Source: an uncultured Eubacteriales bacterium
GTDB taxonomy: Bacteria > Bacillota > Clostridia > Oscillospirales > Acutalibacteraceae
Direction of reading: 5' to 3'
Length of the DNA stretch: 64,000 nt
NCBI GenBank assembly: GCA_934486635.1
Contig: CAKSPZ010000002.1
Span: forward strand, 248,001-312,000
In this document: one piece after another, positions 50,466 to 59,341 of the stretch
Layout of the letters: each line of letters begins with the position of its first letter
Numbering within the stretch: position 1 is the stretch's first letter
The notes under the pieces: generated by a model
Seen by the model: only the letters and a program-made list of their open reading frames with translations
The model's database searches: none
Told to the model about the DNA's origin: nothing
Made by a program: the position numbers and the translations under genes

Positions 50466-53400
50466 ATGGAATTTTTTAAAAATATTCTGAAAAACTCACC
50501 TGATTTAAAAAGCATATTAAAAAGCATATCTAATAATATTGATATTGAAATTTCGGGTATTACTGATATTCATAAAACGAACTTTATTCACACAATAAAT
50601 AAAACTATAAATCGTCCAACATTACTCATTGCACCTGATGAATCAAGCGCACAAAAATTTTTATCTGATTTTACTGTAATGGGTTCTCGTGCAGCTGTTT
50701 ATCCCGCAAAAGACTTTAATTTTCATAATATAGATGGTCAATCAAAAGAATATGAACATCAAAGATTAAAAGTTTTAAATAAACTTATAAATAAGGAACT
50801 AGATGTTGTAATAACTTGCGTTGACGCTGCTATGCAGTATACTATTCCAAGAGAAAAATTAATTTCTTCCACATTTTCCATAAAAATAGGTATGAATATA
50901 TCCATTAAAGAAATCACAAAAAAATTATTAGATTGTGGATACGAGCGGTATGACCAGGTAGAAGGCGACGGCCAATTTTCTATACGTGGAGGAATATTGG
51001 ATTTTTTTACAACCAGTAGTAAATTGCCTATACGTGTAGAATTTTGGGGTGATGAAATTGATTCAATGAGTTATTTTGATATTAATACACAAAGGCGTAC
51101 TGAATCAATAGAAGAAATTACTATATCTCCAGCAAAAGAGATAATAATAGATGATAATGCTGAACTTATCAATCATATTGAAACACTTATACAGCAATTA
51201 AGCAATGAAAAATACAATCAAAAATCTATAGAAACACTACAAAATGAATTAGAACAATTACAAACAAAACAATCTATTGGTTCAAGTGATAAATTTATAA
51301 AATATATTTATAAAGAATCACATACATTATTTAATTATCTAGATGATAAAAGTATAATATTTATTTCAGAGCAAGCTAAAGTAGATGACAGAATAAACGC
51401 CAATTTCATTCAGTGGCAAGAGGATTTATCTTTATACTTAGAAGATGGTGTCTTGTGCAAAGGTCTCGATAAATTTAATATTGATAAATCTCAGCTTTTA
51501 ACATTTCTTTCATCTAAACCAGTTGTATATTTTGATACTTTTTTAACTCATAGTTATTTTACTGAAATCAAAAAAACATTATCAATAAACGCACGCCAGC
51601 TACCTGTTTGGAACGGCAGCTTATCTTTACTTTATGATGATATTGCTAGTCTGCCTAAGAATCAAACATTAGTCATAATGGCCGGAACAGAACGTTCTGC
51701 TATGAGCACATTAGAAGATTTAAACGAACGTGGAATCCACTTAAACTATGTATCTACATTAGGAGAAATAGTTCCTGGAACTAAATATATAACTCAAGGT
51801 GCTATTTCTTCAGGATTTGAGTATCCTGATATTAATTTTTCTTTAATAACATATGGGCATTTTAATCAAAACACAAAAAAGACAAAGAAGAAAACCAACA
51901 AAAAAAGTTCTATATATAGTATTTCGGATTTAACACCTGGTGATTATGTAGTACATAGCCTACATGGTATAGGAATATTTAAAGGTATTGAAAAATTAGA
52001 AGTACAAAATATAAAAAAAGATTATATAAAAATATCATACGCAAAAGGCGATACTTTATATGTTCCTGTTACGCAACTTGATTTAGTTGATAAATATATC
52101 GGACCTGGTTCTGAAACTCGCATAAAATTAAATAAACTGGGGTCTAATGATTGGCAAAAATCCAAATCCAAAGTACGAAAAGCTACAAAAGATATTGCAA
52201 AAGAATTAATAAAATTATACTCTGAACGAATGTCCGCAAAAGGATTTGCTTTTTCAGAAGATAATGAATTACAACGTGATTTTGAATCTCATTTCGAATA
52301 TGAAGAAACTCCCGACCAATTAAGATGTATTGATGAAATAAAATCAGATATGCAAAGAGTCGCACCAATGGATAGATTACTATGTGGTGATGTTGGTTTT
52401 GGTAAAACTGAAGTTGCTTTAAGAGCTGCATTTAAATGCGTATGCGACTCAAAACAATGTGCTATATTAGTACCTACTACTATTTTAGCCTGGCAACACT
52501 TTCAAACTATTTTAAAACGTTTTGAAAAATTTCCTATACGCATTGAATTATTATCTAGATTTCGCACACCAAAACAACAATCCGATACTTTAAAACGCTT
52601 AAAACGAGGCGAAATTGATATAATAGTCGGTACACATCGTTTAGTACAAAAAGATGTTTCTTTTTATGATTTAGGACTTGTTATCATTGATGAAGAACAA
52701 CGTTTTGGGGTTGCTCAAAAAGAACGTTTCAAAGAGCTATCTAAAAATATTGATGTATTAACTTTATCTGCAACACCAATTCCTCGTACTTTAAATATGG
52801 CAATGTCCGGTATTCGAGATATGTCGTCATTGGAAGAAGCTCCTCAAAATAGAGTTCCCGTACAAACTTATGTTCTTGAACATGATCAAGTTGTTATAAA
52901 TGAAGCTATTCGTAAAGAATTACGACGTGGAGGTCAAGTCTATTATTTACATAATAATGTAGGCACTATAACTCAAATTGCAGCATCTTTACAAAGTCAA
53001 ATTCCTGAAGCTAAATTTGCTATTGCTCATGGTAAAATGTCAGAACAAGAACTTTCTTCGGTTTGGCAAAAAGTTATCGAACATGAAGTTGATGTATTAG
53101 TGTGTACAACAATTATAGAAACCGGAATTGACATTGCAAATGTAAATACTTTAATAATAGAAAATGCAGATAACTTCGGATTATCTCAACTCCATCAAAT
53201 TCGTGGACGTGTTGGTCGTTCAGGTCGTCGTGCATTTGCATATTTTACTTATAAGAAAAATAAAATGCTAAGTGATATATCTCAAAAAAGATTATCTGCT
53301 ATTCGTGAATTCACTGAATTTGGGTCTGGGTTTAAAATAGCTATGCGTGACCTTGAATTACGTGGTGCCGGGAATATTTTAGGTGGAGAACAACATGGTC

Positions 53401-53912
53401 ATATGGCTGATGTAGGATACGACATGTATATTAAATTATTAGGTCAAGCTGTTAATGAAGAAAAAGGTCTTACTGTAGATAATTCAGATATTGATTGTTT
53501 AATTGATATCCAAATGAATGCTTACATTCCAGAATTTTATATTTCAAATGTAAATCAACGACTTGATATTTATCGCAGAATATCTGACATTCGTTCTCAA
53601 AATGATGCTTTAGACGTTACAGACGAACTAATTGATAGGTTTGGAACTCCACCTGAAAGTGTAGTTGGACTTATTGATATTGCTATTATTCGTAATACTG
53701 CTGCCACACTTGGTATCTATGAAATTCGTCAAAAAAATAATACTTTTTTATTGTTTTCAGAACAACTAAATCAATTATTTTTAGAAAAAATTATAAAAAC
53801 AATGGGTTCTGATGTTTCAATTAAGTCTTCCGGTAAACCTCATATTGCTATTAAAATTAACAATGAATTATCTATTGTTGATAATTTAAAAAAAGTATTA
53901 TCTATATCTTAA
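50466..53912 (+). CDS. mfd: Transcription-repair coupling factor
   Basis: The 1148-residue ATPase displaces stalled RNA polymerase and recruits UvrA. In order it has UvrB-like N-terminal domains, a basic linker near residue 475, the polymerase-interacting CarD-like domain (DLTPGDYVVHSLHGIGIFKG), and a RecG-like motor with Walker A GDVGFGKTEVA, DEEQRFGV, SATPIPRTLNMA and QLHQIRGRVGRSG. The C-terminal TRCF domain follows. All hallmarks are intact. Confidence 0.96.
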   Translation: MEFFKNILKNSPDLKSILKSISNNIDIEISGITDIHKTNFIHTINKTINRPTLLIAPDESSAQKFLSDFTVMGSRAAVYPAKDFNFHNIDGQSKEYEHQRLKVLNKLINKELDVVITCVDAAMQYTIPREKLISSTFSIKIGMNISIKEITKKLLDCGYERYDQVEGDGQFSIRGGILDFFTTSSKLPIRVEFWGDEIDSMSYFDINTQRRTESIEEITISPAKEIIIDDNAELINHIETLIQQLSNEKYNQKSIETLQNELEQLQTKQSIGSSDKFIKYIYKESHTLFNYLDDKSIIFISEQAKVDDRINANFIQWQEDLSLYLEDGVLCKGLDKFNIDKSQLLTFLSSKPVVYFDTFLTHSYFTEIKKTLSINARQLPVWNGSLSLLYDDIASLPKNQTLVIMAGTERSAMSTLEDLNERGIHLNYVSTLGEIVPGTKYITQGAISSGFEYPDINFSLITYGHFNQNTKKTKKKTNKKSSIYSISDLTPGDYVVHSLHGIGIFKGIEKLEVQNIKKDYIKISYAKGDTLYVPVTQLDLVDKYIGPGSETRIKLNKLGSNDWQKSKSKVRKATKDIAKELIKLYSERMSAKGFAFSEDNELQRDFESHFEYEETPDQLRCIDEIKSDMQRVAPMDRLLCGDVGFGKTEVALRAAFKCVCDSKQCAILVPTTILAWQHFQTILKRFEKFPIRIELLSRFRTPKQQSDTLKRLKRGEIDIIVGTHRLVQKDVSFYDLGLVIIDEEQRFGVAQKERFKELSKNIDVLTLSATPIPRTLNMAMSGIRDMSSLEEAPQNRVPVQTYVLEHDQVVINEAIRKELRRGGQVYYLHNNVGTITQIAASLQSQIPEAKFAIAHGKMSEQELSSVWQKVIEHEVDVLVCTTIIETGIDIANVNTLIIENADNFGLSQLHQIRGRVGRSGRRAFAYFTYKKNKMLSDISQKRLSAIREFTEFGSGFKIAMRDLELRGAGNILGGEQHGHMADVGYDMYIKLLGQAVNEEKGLTVDNSDIDCLIDIQMNAYIPEFYISNVNQRLDIYRRISDIRSQNDALDVTDELIDRFGTPPESVVGLIDIAIIRNTAATLGIYEIRQKNNTFLLFSEQLNQLFLEKIIKTMGSDVSIKSSGKPHIAIKINNELSIVDNLKKVLSIS

Positions 53913-53919
53913 TTTTTTG

Positions 53920-53948
53920 TAGACATATATTTTTTGAAAGAGTATAAT
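53920..53948 (+). promoter_or_regulatory. Promoter for the PrsA-like lipoprotein gene
   Basis: TAGACA (53920-53925), 17 nt and a perfect TATAAT (53943-53948) sit just after the mfd stop. The transcript would carry the two-arm palindrome at 54001-54078 in its roughly 190-nt leader before the ATG at 54145. Confidence 0.65.
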
Positions 53949-54000
53949 TTGATTAAATGATATTTTTTGTCTGAGACTTTTTTATAAATTAAACACAACT

Positions 54001-54078
54001 GCGAAGCCCTCACAGAATAAAAAATTTTATTCTGTGAGCTCTCAAAAGCATAAAAATGCTTTTGGGGGAGGGCTTCGC
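54001..54078. repeat. Two-arm nested palindrome (three-way junction) in the prsA leader
   Basis: The outer stem pairs 54001-54011 with 54068-54078 (GCGAAGCCCTC). Arm 1 pairs 54012-54022 with 54025-54035, and can extend outward to 54009 and 54038 in competition with the outer stem. Arm 2 pairs 54039-54051 with 54056-54068 using two T-G pairs, with its last pair competing with the outer stem. The T-G pairs are stable as U-G in RNA but not as DNA, hinting at function as transcript. Confidence 0.72.
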
Positions 54079-54144
54079 CCCTGAACACTCATCAATGTAC
54101 TAAAGAACTCAGGCACTTAATAAAAAAACGGAGGTATAAAACTA

Positions 54145-55239
54145 ATGAAAATAGCAAAAAAATTTTTAACTTTAATAACTCTTTGTATATTTCTAATAAG
54201 CTGTACCGCATGCGGAGACACATCTTGGGCATTAAAATCTGACACAGAGACATTATCTACTGGTGTATATGTATATTATTTAATGGAAGCATACCAAAAA
54301 GCAACAGATACACTTTTAGAAAAAGGAATTTCAACAACAGATTTAAAAAATGAAACAATTGAAGATAAAAATGCTGTAACATGGACAAAAGACCGTGCCG
54401 TTAATTCTTGTAAAACTCTTTTAACTATTGATAAAATGTTTTCTGATATGAACTTAAGCTTAACAGAGGAAGAAAACAAAAAAGTTGAAGAAACTACTGA
54501 TTCTATATGGGAATCCTCTGGAGAAATATATGAAAAGAATTTTGGCATAAATAAAGATGCAGTAAATCAAGCATATTCATTGTTTAATGCAAAAAAAGAT
54601 AAAGTTTTTAAAGCAATATACGGAAAAGACGGTACTAATGCAGTTTCAGATGATGAATTAACTGAATACTATAAAAACAATTATATTTCATTAAAATTCT
54701 ATTCTAAAATGCCATTTGAAAATGATAGCGAAGAAAGTGAAAATGAAGAAAACACTAATACACAAGAAGGAACATTAGATACTGATGAAAACATACAAAA
54801 ACAATTTTCAGGATATGTTGAAGCCATCAATTCCGGAGCACAAACCATACAACAAATTAATGATACTATAAAAAGTACCGATCATATAGATGATGGAATT
54901 GAGCCATTAGAAGACCAACTTATAAATCCAAAATCTAATGATTTACCGAAAGAAATTGTAGATGCCGTATCTGGACTTGAACCAGAAAAATCAACTTATG
55001 TAAAATACAATGATATATATTTATTCTTATACAGAAATCCTTCTACAAATGAAACAATTGAATTACCTGATTTAAGTAATGAAATTGACCGTGATAAAAT
55101 TTTATTAGAATACAAAAACGATGAATTTAACAATAAAATTGAAGATACTAAACAAAATATGAATATAAAAATAAATACAAATGCGATTAACCAATTTGAT
55201 GTTGCTATGTTTAATAAAAATACTTCTCAAGCTCAATAA
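54145..55239 (+). CDS. PrsA/SurA-like lipoprotein foldase without clear PPIase domain
   Basis: The 364-residue protein has a lipoprotein signal (hydrophobic run then LISC at about residue 20), so it should be anchored outside the membrane. The body is helical and charged, like the N-terminal chaperone part of PrsA/SurA. A Glu/Asn-rich linker (SEESENEENTNTQEG) is followed by a short domain with no convincing parvulin signature. Genes of this kind directly follow mfd in many Clostridia. It probably assists folding of exported proteins. GGAGG precedes the ATG. Confidence 0.72.
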   Translation: MKIAKKFLTLITLCIFLISCTACGDTSWALKSDTETLSTGVYVYYLMEAYQKATDTLLEKGISTTDLKNETIEDKNAVTWTKDRAVNSCKTLLTIDKMFSDMNLSLTEEENKKVEETTDSIWESSGEIYEKNFGINKDAVNQAYSLFNAKKDKVFKAIYGKDGTNAVSDDELTEYYKNNYISLKFYSKMPFENDSEESENEENTNTQEGTLDTDENIQKQFSGYVEAINSGAQTIQQINDTIKSTDHIDDGIEPLEDQLINPKSNDLPKEIVDAVSGLEPEKSTYVKYNDIYLFLYRNPSTNETIELPDLSNEIDRDKILLEYKNDEFNNKIEDTKQNMNIKINTNAINQFDVAMFNKNTSQAQ

Positions 55240-55265
55240 ATTCAACTCAAAAACATTATATAAAC

Positions 55266-55300
55266 TTAAAAAGGCATTTCATAATGAAATGCCTTTTTAA
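55266..55300. terminator. Bidirectional terminator between prsA-like gene and ppa
   Basis: A 15-17 bp palindrome (55266-55282 with 55284-55300, TTAAAAAGGCATTTCAT) has flanking A and T runs, giving a U tract whichever strand is transcribed. It sits between convergent genes. Confidence 0.85.
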
Positions 55301-55309
55301 ATAAAGTAA

Positions 55310-55846
55310 TTACATATTATATCCAAATTTTTTCTTATAAGATTCTATGCAATTGTCAATAATTTCAACTGCATCTTTTACACCTTTAACTTCATCTACT
55401 GCTGTTTTCTTACCTTCTAATTCTTTATATACTGTAAAGAAATGACACATTTCATCAAAAATATGTTTAGGTAATTCACTTATATCCTTATATCCGTTAT
55501 AAGTAGGGTCATCATAAGGAATAGCAATAATTTTTTCATCATTATCACCGTTATCTACCATAGTCATAACACCAATTGGATAACATCTTACTAAAGTTGA
55601 TGAAGAAATTTTTTCAGAACAAAGAACTAAAACATCCAATGGGTCAAGGTCATCTGCATAAGTACGAGGAATAAAACCATAATTAGCTGGATAATGTGTT
55701 GATGTATGCAAAATACGATCTAATTTTAACATTCCTGTTTGCTTATCTAATTCATATTTTGTTTTACTTCCTTTTGGAATTTCAATAACAGCCATAAAGT
55801 CATTGCTAGAAATTCTTGATGCATCAATATCGTGCCAAATATTCAT
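55310..55846 (-). CDS. ppa: Inorganic pyrophosphatase, family I
   Basis: The 178-residue soluble enzyme hydrolyses pyrophosphate. It has EIPKGSKTKYELDKQTG, YPANYGFIPRT and the metal-binding DDLDPLDVLVL with three Asp, and further IAIPYDDP. Having ppa together with PPi-producing ppdK and many PPi-producing syntheses is normal. It faces the PrsA-like gene across a terminator. Confidence 0.96.
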   Translation of the reverse strand: MNIWHDIDASRISSNDFMAVIEIPKGSKTKYELDKQTGMLKLDRILHTSTHYPANYGFIPRTYADDLDPLDVLVLCSEKISSSTLVRCYPIGVMTMVDNGDNDEKIIAIPYDDPTYNGYKDISELPKHIFDEMCHFFTVYKELEGKKTAVDEVKGVKDAVEIIDNCIESYKKKFGYNM

Positions 55847-55891
55847 AGTTTTTTAGTCTCCTTTATATTAAATATCTTTTACTACTATATT

Positions 55892-55919
55892 AGTATACCA
55901 TATAAAATATCGATGTAAA
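55892..55919 (-). promoter_or_regulatory. Promoter candidate for ppa
   Basis: On the minus strand TTTACA (55919-55914), 16 nt and TATACT (55897-55892) lie about 46 nt before the ppa start, in the 120-nt divergent spacer with the DUF3048 gene. Confidence 0.5.
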
Positions 55920-55966
55920 TTATTTTAAAGAAAAAAGTAAAAAAAATACAAAAAAGAGGTATAAAA

Positions 55967-57007
55967 ATGAAAAAACAAATAAAAATTATTCTATTAATTG
56001 TCTTTATTGCTTTAGTTTCCGTAGTAGGTTTTTGTGCTTATAAGTATTTAAATCAAGATACTAATAATGAAAATATTACGCCGCCTTCCAACACATCTAA
56101 TCTAAATCCTTTAACTGGTCTACCTATAAATAAAGATTCTAAAAACAAAAGACCTATCGCAATTATGATAAACAATCTACACTCAGGCCAACCTTTAGTA
56201 GGTGTTTCCGATGCCGATATTATGTATGAATGTCCTACAGAAGGTGGTATCACTCGAATCCTTAGTGTTTTCAAAGATCCTTCAAATGTTACTTCTATTG
56301 GCAGTGTTAGGAGTGCTAGACCTTACTTCATCAGTATTGCTAAAAGTTTAGATGCTATATATGTACATCTTGGTGGTAGTACTCTTGCTTATAACATTTT
56401 AAAAAGTAATTATATTGATTCAATTGATTTAATTAGCAATGGAAAATACATGTGGAGAGACCAAGATAGATTAAAAAATTTAGGATTGGAACACAGTGCT
56501 TTAACTTCGGGAGAATTACTAAATAAAGCTATTGAAAGTAAAGGTTTTAATACTCAAATATCTAATGATTATATATACACTCAAAAATTTAATGATAATT
56601 CTCAAATAAATCAAGGAACCTCTGCAAATGAAGTAACTGCTGTATTTTCCGGATATAAAAGTACCACATTTACTTATGATAAACAAGGTCAAACTTATCT
56701 TATCTCTCAATTTCAAAAACCTCAAATGGATGATAATAAAAAAGTACAAAATTCTAAACAAAATATTATTTTAATGAATATTGAAGGTAAAAATATTGAT
56801 AATACTGAACTTTTAGAACTTAATATAATTGGTAAGGGTACCGGCAAATACATCTCTCATGGTAAATGTATAGACATTACTTGGTCTCGTGATAAAGATA
56901 CCTCTCCTTTTAAGTACTACACAACTGATGGTTCTGAACTAATTATGTTACCAGGTCAAACTTATGTCTGTTTACTTGCTCAATGGACTAGTATAAAAAT
57001 TAATTAA
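55967..57007 (+). CDS. DUF3048 (YerB-like) exported protein
   Basis: The 346-residue protein has one N-terminal hydrophobic segment (about residues 5-24) acting as a signal or anchor, an Asn/Thr-rich linker, then the YerB-type domain (NPLTGLPINKDSKNKRPIAIMINN; DIMYECPTEGGITRILSVF; GSVRSARPYFI). It ends in a second conserved block with a ITWSRDK and PGQTYVCLL region. The function of the family is unknown; it is extracytoplasmic and common in Firmicutes. AGAGG precedes the ATG. Confidence 0.85.
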   Translation: MKKQIKIILLIVFIALVSVVGFCAYKYLNQDTNNENITPPSNTSNLNPLTGLPINKDSKNKRPIAIMINNLHSGQPLVGVSDADIMYECPTEGGITRILSVFKDPSNVTSIGSVRSARPYFISIAKSLDAIYVHLGGSTLAYNILKSNYIDSIDLISNGKYMWRDQDRLKNLGLEHSALTSGELLNKAIESKGFNTQISNDYIYTQKFNDNSQINQGTSANEVTAVFSGYKSTTFTYDKQGQTYLISQFQKPQMDDNKKVQNSKQNIILMNIEGKNIDNTELLELNIIGKGTGKYISHGKCIDITWSRDKDTSPFKYYTTDGSELIMLPGQTYVCLLAQWTSIKIN

Positions 57008-57019
57008 TTTAAATTGTAT

Positions 57020-57075
57020 AATGGGTCCTAGGCGAGCTATCTACTATATCGCCGATAACTACGCCTGGCCCCATT
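57020..57075. repeat. Imperfect hairpin with conserved loop, after DUF3048 gene
   Basis: AATGGG and GGCG blocks (57020-57034) pair with CGCC and CCCATT blocks (57062-57075) with one mismatch and one bulge. AGCTATC (57035-57041) then pairs with GATAACT (57054-57060) with one mismatch. The 12-nt loop on the minus strand reads GGCGATATAGTA, containing the same 10-mer as the loop at 31895-31904. Its loop is complementary to that of the next hairpin. Confidence 0.7.
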
Positions 57076-57082
57076 TTCTTAT

Positions 57083-57136
57083 TAATATAAAAGGCAAGCG
57101 CCCGGCGGTATAGTCGGGCGCTTGCCTTTTATATTA
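57083..57136. repeat. 22-bp palindrome with conserved 10-nt loop, before serS stop
   Basis: Arms 57083-57104 and 57115-57136 pair perfectly (22 bp). The loop at 57105-57114 is GCGGTATAGT. The inner GCGCCCG stem matches the mreC-mreD palindrome except for a C-G to G-C swap of the closing pair. AT-rich outer arms give T runs on both strands, so it could terminate both convergent genes. Confidence 0.82.
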
Positions 57137-57182
57137 GATTGAAAATAATTTTCCACAAACATTTAATAAATTGTTGAAAAAA

Positions 57183-58457
57183 TTATTTTTCTATTTTATC
57201 TACACCCATATAAGGACGTAAAACTTCTGGAATATTTATTGAACCATCACTATTTTGACAATTTTCTAAAATAGCAGCTACAGTACGACCTACAGCTAAT
57301 CCTGAACCATTCAAAGTGTGGACAAATTTAGCCTTATCGTTTTTATCTTTTTTAAATCTTATAGCAGCTCTTCTTGCTTGGTAATCTTCAAAATTTGAAC
57401 ATGAAGAAATCTCAACATATCTATTATAAGAAGGCATCCATACCTCTATATCATAAGTTTTAGCAGAACTAAATCCTAAATCTCCTGTAGATAGACAAAC
57501 CACTCTATAAGGAAGTCCTAATAATTGTAGTACATGTTCTGCATCATTAGTTAACGACTCTAATTCCTCATATGATTTTTCTGGGTCAGCAAATTTAACT
57601 AACTCAACCTTATTAAATTGATGTTGTCTAATAAGACCACGAGTATCTCTTCCAGCTGAGCCTACTTCTGCTCTAAAACAAGCTGAATAAGCACAGTGTT
57701 TTATTGGTAATGCATTTCCGTCTAAAATTTCATCTCTATACAAATTAGTAACAGGAACTTCAGCTGTTGGGATTAAGAAATAATCTTCATTTGAAAGTTT
57801 AAAGGCATCTTCTTCAAATTTAGGTAATTGACCTGTCCCCGTCATAGAAGCTCTATTTACCATATAAGGAGGTAAAATTTCCGTATATCCTCTGCTAGTA
57901 TGAGTGTTTAAGTAAAAATTTATAACTGCTCTTTCTAACCTTGCACCTAAACCTCTATAAAAATGAAATCTTGCACCTGTTACTTTAGCTGCACGTTCAG
58001 GATCTAAAATATTTAAATCCTTACCTAAATCCCAATGAGCTTTTGGTTCAAAATCAAATTCAGTAGGATTTCCCCATCGTCTAATTTCTACATTTTCCGA
58101 ATCATCTTTTCCTATTGGCACATCTTTGTTTGGAATATTAGGAATTGATAGAAGTATATTTCGTTGCATATTTTCAAGTTTAGATAATTCTGTATTTAAA
58201 TTAGTTATTTCATCTGATAAAGTTTTCATATCTTTCATAATTTCAGAAATATCTTCACCATTTTTTTTCATTTGAGGGATTTGTTTACTTACGGCATTTT
58301 GTTGAGCTTTCATATTTTCAACTTTACCGGTTAATTCTCTTCTTTTTGTATCAATTTTTAAAATTTCATCAATTTTGTCATCCATATTAGTGTTCCTATT
58401 TCTCATAGCAACTTTAACTAAATCTGGGTTTTCTCTAATAATCTTAATATCTAGCAT
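57183..58457 (-). CDS. serS: Seryl-tRNA synthetase
   Basis: The 424-residue class II enzyme has an N-terminal tRNA-binding coiled coil (about residues 30-105, KRRELTGKVENMKAQQNAVSK), motif 2 AEVGSAGRDTRGLIRQHQFNKVEL, and motif 3 NGSGLAVGRTVAAILEN. It begins 11 nt after parB, so it is likely the third gene of the parA-parB-serS operon, an arrangement seen in Clostridia. Confidence 0.96.
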   Translation of the reverse strand: MLDIKIIRENPDLVKVAMRNRNTNMDDKIDEILKIDTKRRELTGKVENMKAQQNAVSKQIPQMKKNGEDISEIMKDMKTLSDEITNLNTELSKLENMQRNILLSIPNIPNKDVPIGKDDSENVEIRRWGNPTEFDFEPKAHWDLGKDLNILDPERAAKVTGARFHFYRGLGARLERAVINFYLNTHTSRGYTEILPPYMVNRASMTGTGQLPKFEEDAFKLSNEDYFLIPTAEVPVTNLYRDEILDGNALPIKHCAYSACFRAEVGSAGRDTRGLIRQHQFNKVELVKFADPEKSYEELESLTNDAEHVLQLLGLPYRVVCLSTGDLGFSSAKTYDIEVWMPSYNRYVEISSCSNFEDYQARRAAIRFKKDKNDKAKFVHTLNGSGLAVGRTVAAILENCQNSDGSINIPEVLRPYMGVDKIEK

Positions 58458-58468
58458 TACAATCTCCT

Positions 58469-59341
58469 TTATAAATTACCTTCACCAAGACACCTAGCAA
58501 TATTAGCTAAATCATCATTGTTATAAAATTCTATTTCTAATATTCCTTTATTCTTTCTTGGTTTATCTTTTACTTTTACTCTTCTTCCTAATGTCTCCTT
58601 TAAGGAAATTTCAACTTCATCAAAGAAAGCATTTCTTTTTTTGATAATTCTCTTTTTAGAAGAATCATCATCAGATTTTTCTAATAAATCCTTACATTTT
58701 TTTTCAACTTCTCGAACAGAAAGCATATTTTCAACAGCCATATTAGCTACATGTTCTATATCTGCAAAAGTCCTCAACGTTAGAAGAGGTCTTGCATGAC
58801 CAGAACTCAGTTCACCATTAGAAATCATATCTATTACAGATTTTGGTAAACTTAATAATCTTATAGCATTTGAGATTGCTGAACGTGATTTACCAACAGT
58901 TTTAGCTACCTCATCCTGTGTAAGACTATAAGTATCCATCAAATTTTTATAACCCAAAGCTTCTTCTACCGGAGATAAATCTTCACGTTGTAAATTTTCA
59001 ATCAAAGCAATTTCCATTACTTCATTATCTGTTAATTCTCTGATAATTACAGGAACTTCAGTTAATCCTGCCATTCTCGAAGCTCTCCAACGACGTTCGC
59101 CGGCAACAATTTGATAACAATCACCTGATACAGGTCTAACAAGTAGAGGTTGTAAAACTCCATGTTGAGATATGGAATCAGCTAATTCTGCCAAAGCTTC
59201 TTCATCAAAATCTGTTCTTGGTTGGTCACGATTTGGTTCTATTTCTGAAATTTTTAATGTTACAGAATTTTTATTTTCCATATCATTTTCTATAAATATA
59301 GCATCTAAACCTTTTCCTAGTCCACCCTTTTTTGTCGACAT
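58469..59341 (-). CDS. parB: Chromosome partition protein ParB (Spo0J)
   Basis: The 290-residue CTP-dependent clamp loads at parS. It has the ParA-contacting N-terminus KKGGLGKGLDAIF, the CTP-binding NRDQPRTDFDEE and AGERRWRASRMAG, box II (NLQREDLSPVEEA), a helix-turn-helix (TQDEVAKTVGKSRSAISNAIRLL) and a C-terminal dimer domain. It overlaps the parA stop by 1 nt. Four parS sites lie within 4 kb. Confidence 0.96.
   Translation of the reverse strand: MSTKKGGLGKGLDAIFIENDMENKNSVTLKISEIEPNRDQPRTDFDEEALAELADSISQHGVLQPLLVRPVSGDCYQIVAGERRWRASRMAGLTEVPVIIRELTDNEVMEIALIENLQREDLSPVEEALGYKNLMDTYSLTQDEVAKTVGKSRSAISNAIRLLSLPKSVIDMISNGELSSGHARPLLTLRTFADIEHVANMAVENMLSVREVEKKCKDLLEKSDDDSSKKRIIKKRNAFFDEVEISLKETLGRRVKVKDKPRKNKGILEIEFYNNDDLANIARCLGEGNL

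Noticed and set aside
27106..57136. CRISPR array or IS terminal repeats formed by the palindromes
   Set aside because: The palindromes are widely spaced, differ in sequence, have no spacers or adjacent cas or transposase genes, and no target-site duplication was recognised.
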